NCBI GenBank assembly: GCA_900708905.1
Contig: CAADRB010000005.1
Coordinates: 1,000,886-1,064,885, forward strand
DNA from: Hymenolepis diminuta
Taxonomy: Eukaryota; Platyhelminthes; Cestoda; Cyclophyllidea; Hymenolepididae
Length of the DNA: 64,000 nucleotides
Direction of reading: 5' to 3'
Each line of letters opens with the position of its first letter. Within the stretch, counting starts at the first letter, position 1. The notes under the pieces are model-generated. The model saw only the letters and a program-made list of their open reading frames with translations. It was not told where the DNA came from and searched no databases. This document shows, piece by piece, positions 60,001 to 64,000 of the stretch. The translations under genes were made by a program, and so were the position numbers.

Positions 60001-62679
60001 GATCTGGAAGATATCCACGCTTTTTTCGTACACAGGCTTGCACATGCTAAAATGAACTTCCCAGCGTAAAATATCACCAAACTCTATTATCTACTGGTAC
60101 CGTTATTCATTTGAAACTAAAGTGGCGATTGTTGTTAGATGAGTATCTGCAGATGGAAAGTGAAATAGGTTGTTCTAATCTCAGAACAAATATTCATTGA
60201 TATGTTTCAATTTTCTCAGGTCCTTGGAAATAATTCTACCTAGCTGACAAATATTTTCTTCTATCTGATGCTTCACACCTCTATTTTGTCAAGGAATCAT
60301 TGACAAATCGGACTATCCCAAATGGATATGAAATGTCTGTTGACATTTTAAAAGTGAATTTCGGCAATTAAACTGAAAATAGGTTCTTAGCACAAATAGC
60401 TCATTGAATTAATAATTTTTCATAAAATTAGTGAAAATTCATTTTCGTTAGAGTTGAAAACATTTCCATATTTCGATTCATTTTGCCTTCCAAGGTTATT
60501 GGTTTATGCCGTATTTTTCAGTTTAACTTTGCTAAATATCTTGAAGGTCATATTGAAGAAATATTTTGGATAAGCAGACATGTAGTTTCAATATAGGATT
60601 TACAGAGGGGAAAGAAATAGTGAAATGCGAAGGTTTCTATTTGGGAAGCGCGGATATATAATATGCTTGTGTTGTATTTGGACCCTCACTGTTCTTAAAA
60701 TCTCTATGACATGTAAACTTCAGTTTAATTGGTATTTGGACCTTTGGAGATGATTGACAAAAAATTATTTCCGATGTCTACTTTTGAGAATAAAGACACA
60801 CAACAGCGACAAGTTTCATTCTTAACAAAATCGGGTGGAAGGAAGATCAACGAAATGGCTCAAAATTATGATTAACGAGGGAGTGTGAGAGAGAGAGAGA
60901 GAGATGAAAGAGGGGTCGTTCAAATGACCCCACACACATCAATCAATTAGTTGCCAAGCCTGAGTGATAAGACCGTGCCAGTGTGACTCATTAAGCATCA
61001 GAAATTTTGGGTTGCATTAGGAGCCTGTGACCTGGGGCTTCTTCCGGGTAATCACCTTTCTCCTACATAAACGCGGTGCTTTGATGAAAACTGCGGATGT
61101 TTAGCAAACTGGGCGCAAATACTATTAGGTGCCAAAACATACTAAATGCCAATTTAAACATAAACTTATTTTTTCATCCTGGATGTTATTTATAGACTTG
61201 GCATTAATGACACCTATAGTTTTCGCTCTAACTAACTATACACCACCGATAATGCAAGATAATCACCGTGAGTACAATCTTCGCAACCAGATAAAGCATT
61301 TGTTTTCCATTTCGCTTTTCTATAATATCAAAATATTTATGTTATTGTCGGTTTCCCCCTGGAAATTAAAGCAATCTCGATAGACATGAGAAAGTTCACT
61401 ATTTTCTGCCGTACTGTTATTGTAAATAATTCCATATTTAGTGTGAATATGTGTACAAAATATTCGGTTGTGTGAATTATTATTGTGCGTGTAAATAATC
61501 AACTATTGTTTTGTAGGGGAAAATTTTAGTGGAATAGAAGTTGGCATTGATTTTTCGTTCATTGGATAAGTGAGCCAAGGTTTCCAAGTTAATTTCTATT
61601 AAAAACGAAAGGATGTGTCAGCAAAATATTTTGTCCCAAAATGCTTTACAATGAACCATTTTACTTTATTTTGAGGTACATCTTGTCTTCCACTCAAAAG
61701 TATCTGAAATTTTGGTTGCAAAAATGTTAATATTTATTACAAATAGCATCTTTTAACTTCCATTGCCAGTTTAACGTGAAATGTAATAACTTTACCTAAT
61801 CTTCCATTTAAACAGTGAAATTAACGGATAAACGTGCCCTCCTTAAAACATGAACAGGAATGCACGATTGTTGTCGTTTCCTCTTACAGATTACGCCAAA
61901 AATAACTCCTTCCCCAGCTCCCTTTATTGGACAAACATAATAGTAAGGCATCTGGTAAAATAATGCGAAACATGTCTGAGAACAGCTTACAAATTCATTC
62001 TGCAAGAGGGGAGGAATGCTGAAATTTGGACATTAGAACTATAGTGGACTATTAGTGGACTACACACAATAAGTAAATGATCAGATCTAAATATTAAATT
62101 CGTAAAACTATTTGACGTCCTAACTTTAATTTCCAATTCTCTCCGATCGTTCTCATTGAACTGTTGGATCTTTCAATTGTTCCTTGCGAAGAAGAATTTA
62201 AAAAGATATTTCCCTTGTAAGGTGATGAAATATGAAGGCGATTTACCTCGATTATACCCAGGATCCAGCAGATTACCTATCGCTATCAAGGGTGCTGCTT
62301 TGGAGTCGGATTCAGGAATTTCCACAGTCTCAGTCGACTCGCTTTCATCCATCTCTTTTTGTTTCCTATCTTCCGTTGTTGGTGTTGTTGGTGTTGTTTC
62401 TTCAGGAGTGTATGATTGTCCTGTAATCGGAATAGTTGTAGTTTCAGGGTCCGTAGGTGTGCCGATCGCAGATTCATCTTTCGTGGTCGCGGTCGGTGGG
62501 ATGGTTCCAAAACCCTCAAATCGACCTCGACGAATTTCTTCCTCGTGCTCGCGAACTAACTTCCACAGGGCGGATTCGTCACATGTGAAATCTTTGTCAG
62601 GTTCAGTGACAATGATTTCACCTTTTTCGATTTGAACGTCGGGATGGGGATCTGATGGTGACTCATCGCATCGAGAAAT
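35767..62679 (-). CDS. Multi-Kunitz (BPTI-domain) protein, 14 domains, 5' end not found
   Basis: Fifteen exons, high to low coordinate: 62247..62679, 57852..58028, 57066..57296, 55607..55816, 53911..54309, 52010..52237, 49314..49559, 47491..47703, 43994..44299, 42904..43128, 42105..42395, 41606..41785, 38454..38644, 36834..37089, 35767..36026. The joined frame is open for 1281 codons to TGA. Exons 2-12 each carry one Kunitz-like domain, are multiples of three, and have phase-1 introns at both ends. Kunitz domains are six-cysteine folds, often secreted serine-protease inhibitors or matrix modules. Here most have altered spacing or a non-basic P1 residue, so many are probably not trypsin-type inhibitors. 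No papilin-type thrombospondin or Ig domain is seen in the window. The gene could be two genes; phase continuity argues for one. Confidence 0.82.
36834..37089 (-). CDS. Multi-Kunitz exon 14 (domain lacking two cysteines)
   Basis: Acceptor TTCACAG after a T-rich tract, phase 0 in, 1 out. It encodes STLRYYFNQSNGMCEKFFFS, NNFPNEATCRSVC and a 36-residue basic tail. The first cysteine of this domain is supplied by the end of exon 13 (DVCGLLKP). The second and fourth cysteines are missing; Lys stands at the fourth. Confidence 0.75.
38454..38644 (-). CDS. Multi-Kunitz exon 13 (canonical domain, P1 Ser)
   Basis: It encodes CRLPLDYGGCSKFLPRWYY through QECDNAC with the exact canonical spacing 8-15-7-12-3, then NDVCGLLKP, which opens the next domain. 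The residue after the second Cys is Ser, not Lys or Arg. Phase 1 in, 0 out, so the next intron cuts inside a domain. Confidence 0.88.
38645..41605 (-). other. Multi-Kunitz intron 12
   Basis: 3.0 kb, AT-rich, with a short TC repeat at 39898-39913. Plus-strand frames here show no domain or splice support. Confidence 0.5.
41606..41785 (-). CDS. Multi-Kunitz exon 12 (domain with basic P1)
   Basis: It encodes ICHMNPITSMSNDCRMMGER, WYFDVKEGYCRSYYSC, and GNNFPDAETCNSAC. Arg follows the second Cys (P1), one of only two basic P1 residues in the array. Spacing is 11-15-5-12-3. Phase 1 both sides. Confidence 0.85.
42105..42395 (-). CDS. Multi-Kunitz exon 11 (domain with long Gly-rich insertion)
   Basis: Acceptor CCTTTAG, donor GTAAGT, phase 1 both sides, 291 bases. 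It encodes ICDASHIEECHGSGLRLWIY, DAGTCRQIEVC, then 45 residues including SLGGGGGVNGH before ACYNHC. The usual distance between the fourth and fifth Cys is 12. Confidence 0.78.
42541..42690 (+). repeat. Dispersed repeat family A, copy 3
   Basis: It is most similar to copy 1: TTGGTTAACTCTGACTAATA against ATGGTTAAATCTGACTAATC, and GGCTCCATGA shared. It lies in an intron of the multi-Kunitz gene. Confidence 0.5.
42904..43128 (-). CDS. Multi-Kunitz exon 10
   Basis: It encodes WDFCLQHHTYGTCPRPRR, then TRFFYNRKTKHCEPYFYTGC and GNHFETKSQCDNVC. The segment between the second and third Cys is about 28 residues, nearly twice normal. Pro follows the second Cys. The donor GTAGGC is weaker than the others. 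Confidence 0.82.
43354..43374. repeat. (AT)n microsatellite
   Basis: About ten AT units in an intron of the multi-Kunitz gene. Confidence 0.9.
43994..44299 (-). CDS. Multi-Kunitz exon 9 (fully canonical inhibitor-like domain)
   Basis: It encodes CRLPKDTGPCKGGHARYYYD, KCRLFMYGGCLGNGNRFNTK and ECEEAC with exact spacing 8-15-7-12-3. Lys follows the second Cys (GPCK), as in trypsin-type inhibitors, so this is the best candidate for an active domain. A 49-residue Val/Glu-rich linker follows. Phase 1 both sides. Confidence 0.92.
45105..45380 (+). repeat. Dispersed repeat family B, copy 3
   Basis: It matches copy 2: CACTTTTATAATTTCTCAGT, GCTACTCAGACTCAAGGAAG, GGCTTGTGACTCAATGG and CTGGTTAGCCAATGATTG. 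Same orientation as the other copies. Confidence 0.55.
46235..46650 (+). repeat. Dispersed repeat family C, copy 2
   Basis: GATAAATGACAAGCGTGTGT, GGACAGTTATAGAAAAGGGG, GGGTTTTGAATCATAGGA and CGTATTTTCATGTGGAATG align in order with copy 1 at 32500. It lacks the GA microsatellite. Confidence 0.6.
47491..47703 (-). CDS. Multi-Kunitz exon 8
   Basis: The acceptor TATTAAG at 47704 gives RCFARKRNSVAIKCPLEHH, then LQQCVLFSEC, WGNNFESKELCEATC. Six Cys with spacing 11-18-5-20-3. A later AG would lose the first Cys, so this acceptor is preferred. Phase 1 both sides. Confidence 0.78.
49314..49559 (-). CDS. Multi-Kunitz exon 7
   Basis: It encodes DKRCDNDPKRDGCYSLPF, then FFFSIASGTCRAFHLK, GEGCSRDSYFTDGQECLKAC. 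The second-to-third Cys loop is about 27 residues and the third-to-fourth 11. Tyr follows the second Cys, as in chymotrypsin-type inhibitors, but the altered loops make activity doubtful. Confidence 0.8.
51205..51375 (+). repeat. Dispersed repeat family A, copy 4
   Basis: It aligns with copy 2 from CTGTCAAGTCAGAGGTTAAA through GATGCTTATCGGTTCACAGC. The segment CGGTTCACAGCC resembles a tRNA-type B box, which hints at a SINE, but the other copies do not preserve it. Confidence 0.5.
51430..51720 (-). repeat. Possible repeat family C, copy 3 (inverted)
   Basis: Read on the minus strand it shows a GA run, GTGCGTGTGTACAAGACAGT, and GGTCCTGAATCGATCGATTG in the same order as GTGTGTTCGACAAGAACGAG and TTTGAATCATAGG in copy 1. 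It is more diverged than copies 1 and 2. Confidence 0.35.
52010..52237 (-). CDS. Multi-Kunitz exon 6 (domain with an extra cysteine pair)
   Basis: It encodes EPCRKRPETGQCTPIECFNG, TGNCEPKRLTRWFFNPRTSN, CENFAYSGCGGTANTFDSA and SCSVAC. Eight cysteines: the two extra ones sit in the loop that normally joins the first and second. The rest is canonical (7-12-3). Phase 1 both sides. Confidence 0.85.
53911..54309 (-). CDS. Multi-Kunitz exon 5 (domain and long acidic linker)
   Basis: It encodes ICELPPAVGDCVQQTAHEMW, YYDRERGGCLSFAYSGC, GNENRFPSRSSCLETC, spacing 8-17-7-12-3, Val after the second Cys. A linker of about 80 residues rich in Glu, Asp, Ser, Pro and Thr follows, making this the longest Kunitz exon. 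Phase 1 both sides. Confidence 0.88.
55607..55816 (-). CDS. Multi-Kunitz exon 4
   Basis: It encodes QEICELPHMLSNGSDCDDLG, SSRWYYDPKTRLCKEFGYTH, CGGTANNFLSKSSCELYC. Spacing is 11-18-7-12-3. Asp follows the second Cys, which argues against serine-protease inhibition. One N-glycosylation sequon (NGS). Confidence 0.87.
57066..57296 (-). CDS. Multi-Kunitz exon 3
   Basis: It encodes LKRCLAPPKVGFAQCAHNGT, a longer second loop, EKCSWFVYLGCGGSDNQF and EECNATC. Spacing is 10-24-7-12-3. Ala follows the second Cys. Phase 1 both sides. Confidence 0.85.
57852..58028 (-). CDS. Multi-Kunitz exon 2
   Basis: It encodes SCLKMSEIKPCPTARISGGY, LWYYDQIEKQCLATSDC, NENRFESEEACKDTC. Spacing is 8-19-5-12-3. Pro follows the second Cys. 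The donor GTAGGT and the acceptor CATTTCAG fit phase 1 on both sides. Confidence 0.83.
59955..60034. repeat. Imperfect inverted repeat (hairpin)
   Basis: ACGAAAAAAG and CGTGG in the left arm pair with CCACG and CTTTTTTCGT in the right arm, about 18 base pairs with two 2-base bulges and a 37-base loop. It could be a small foldback element or a structured RNA. Confidence 0.45.
60886..60904. repeat. (GA)n microsatellite
   Basis: Nine to ten GA units within intron 1 of the multi-Kunitz gene. Confidence 0.85.
62247..62679 (-). CDS. Multi-Kunitz exon 1 seen here (acidic, Thr-rich, non-Kunitz)
   Basis: Acceptor TTTATAG, donor GTAAAT (or in-frame GTAATC slightly upstream), phase 0 in, 1 out, 144 codons. 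It encodes ISRCDESPSDPHPDVQIEKG, a Cys-containing helical stretch (TCDESALWKLVREHEEEI), then a Thr/Pro/Glu-rich region (PEETTPTTPTTEDRK). Only two Cys, so not a Kunitz domain. The low-complexity part looks like an extracellular spacer. The incoming intron shows that more coding sequence lies upstream. Confidence 0.68.
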
Positions 62680-64000
62680 CTATAAATAAGGAATTTGAAA
62701 GTAAATCAATCTCTTCGTCGTTCTAAATTAGTAAAGATAAAGCTCCTTAGAAATTTATGTAAGTTGCGTTAGTAGGAGCAAATTTTGATATGCTTTGAAT
62801 TTGGTCATCTTCATGGGCAGTACAAGCAATATGGTCCTTGATAAAAAGTGGCATCCATAATTAAAACTCATCAGAAGCAATAAACAAGTGCTCTCAGTTT
62901 GATGGGATAAGAGAACCGGTAGATTTTTGATAGAGGCTTTGATGAGAATGCAAAGTTAATGAAAAAATATCAGGTAGCACAATTTTTTTATAAATCAACA
63001 TTAATCAGTATCGGCGATTAAAAGCCATTCAATAGTTCATTTTTTTCTTGTTATTTCATCCTTTGAAGTGGTAATAAATAAATTTATTTTAAATTTTAAT
63101 CTTGGATAACTACGAAAATGTATATGAAAGAGGAGAAAATTATGACAATCAACAGGTAACGATTCAAATAAATTGTATGTTTCATGGAAGGCAGAAGGAT
63201 GAGGCCTTGCATATATTGTCGACTAAACATGAAAAATGGGAAGGGATCGAAAAATCTAGGGAGTAAAGCCAAAGTACCAAAGAGTCTTACCTCATTTGAT
63301 TTTGAGACTCGAGTTGCACGATATTAATTTAATGGGTACTTCACATTCCAAAACTCAAACTTCATGAAGCATCACCCGGATTACTGAGCAAATTCTTGTT
63401 TACTCTCTTTAATTCGAAAATATTTGAGTTTCCTTGATACAAATGCTTATTTTAAGTGACATTTAGTTAAACCCCATGTGGGATTACGTTATACAATTAC
63501 TTTGCAACCATCCACGTTGGATAAAATGTATTATACATAGGAATGTAGCGGGTTTTGTCTATCAAAGAAGAGAAGTTTATCAATTTGGCTTAATCAACCG
63601 TATATTTAAATCAACTTGTCAATAAACTCTAAACATTGCGTACGTGAATTCATCCAGAGCCTTAGGGGTCAAATCATCAGTTTTGGAGCATAACATATTA
63701 TCAGTACTATTAAGAAAAATTGGATAATATAATGCATCTAGAATTCGAATGAATTTAGACTCCTACCACCCTGACTTCTAAAAAAGAAAAATTTCTCCTC
63801 GTTTTAGTCTTAATGAGCTGATTTGATAATTTCTGTTCATATGCTTCTCCATGATTAAAGTCACTATTTTTCGCGTTCCCGTCGACGGTAGTAATTAATT
63901 AATTTACACTTAGCGAGATCTATTGATTTATTTTCAAATTTGAAATAAATTTTCAATAATATACGTTTGTGTAGGAACAATTCGTGTGGTATTTTAATGT
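62680..64000. other. Upstream intron or 5' flank of the multi-Kunitz gene
   Basis: No start codon with a signal peptide and no further Kunitz exon recognised on the minus strand. A good donor (GAG followed by GTAAGA) lies near 63291, but the frame before it is closed by a stop without an acceptor in between, so I do not call an exon. Confidence 0.4.

Larger units (their letters stand above)
58029..62246 (-). other. Multi-Kunitz intron 1
   Basis: 4.2 kb, the largest intron. It holds a foldback at 59955-60034, a GA repeat at 60886-60904 and, on the plus strand at 61183-61267, a short signal-peptide-like frame with a GTGAGT donor. No complete gene seen. Confidence 0.45.

Noticed and set aside
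60840..61060. Possible further member of repeat family A or C
   Set aside because: It has a GA run and some GC-richer sequence, but no ordered blocks shared with the other copies.
62156..62635. 159-codon plus-strand reading frame
   Set aside because: It is the exact antisense of the Thr-rich minus-strand exon 62247..62679, which has good splice sites and the right phase. Low-complexity Thr/Pro codons leave the opposite strand open by chance.
63291..63360. Possible additional upstream Kunitz-gene exon
   Set aside because: A good donor exists, but the phase-0 frame has a TAA shortly upstream and no AG between the stop and the donor.
1..64000. CRISPR arrays, tRNA or rRNA genes, bacterial operons
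   Set aside because: No regularly spaced direct repeats, no cloverleaf with intact A and B boxes, and no rRNA-like conserved blocks were seen on either strand.

Overview
This is a window of invertebrate animal nuclear DNA. It is AT-rich, and its genes are split by GT-AG introns in which the exons join in phase. It holds no bacterial or organelle genes. A SoxB-type regulator, a kettin-like muscle Ig protein and a heavily expanded Kunitz gene together suggest a helminth, most likely a parasitic flatworm such as a tapeworm. That placement is inference from gene content and composition; no marker in the window settles it. All exon models were built by eye from splice signals, phase continuity and domain signatures.

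Layout. (1) Positions 1-5961, + strand: a two-exon SOX transcription factor of about 584 aa. A CpG-richer promoter-like stretch lies upstream, a 3.2 kb intron divides the gene, and the whole HMG box is in exon 2. (2) Positions 5962-14545: about 8.6 kb without a recognisable gene, with a purine-rich promoter-like block near 11200-11760 and a cluster of muscle-type promoter motifs at 14300-14465. (3) Positions 14546-28824, + strand: a complete 12-exon gene for a 753-aa protein with five I-set Ig domains joined by kettin-type linkers. One intron appears to be GC-AG. Intron 4 carries an unrelated, apparently broken open reading frame of about 1 kb with a promoter-like block in front of it. (4) Positions 28825-35766: intergenic, with a 110-base assembly gap and dispersed repeats. 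(5) Positions 35767-62679, - strand: one long gene of at least 15 exons and 1281 codons. An N-terminal acidic/Thr-rich exon is followed by 14 Kunitz-like (BPTI-type) domains, most encoded one per exon with phase-1 introns on both sides. Its 5' end was not found and may lie beyond the right edge.

The three genes are functionally unrelated: a nuclear DNA-binding regulator, a sarcomeric filament protein and a probably secreted Kunitz-array protein. The most interesting locus is the Kunitz array. Only two of its 14 domains keep the exact canonical cysteine spacing and only two have a basic P1 residue. One domain has lost exactly the two cysteines that form a single disulfide, another carries an extra cysteine pair, and another has a long Gly-rich insertion. 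Three families of dispersed repeats (A, B, C) were recognised by comparing the introns and intergenic DNA with each other.
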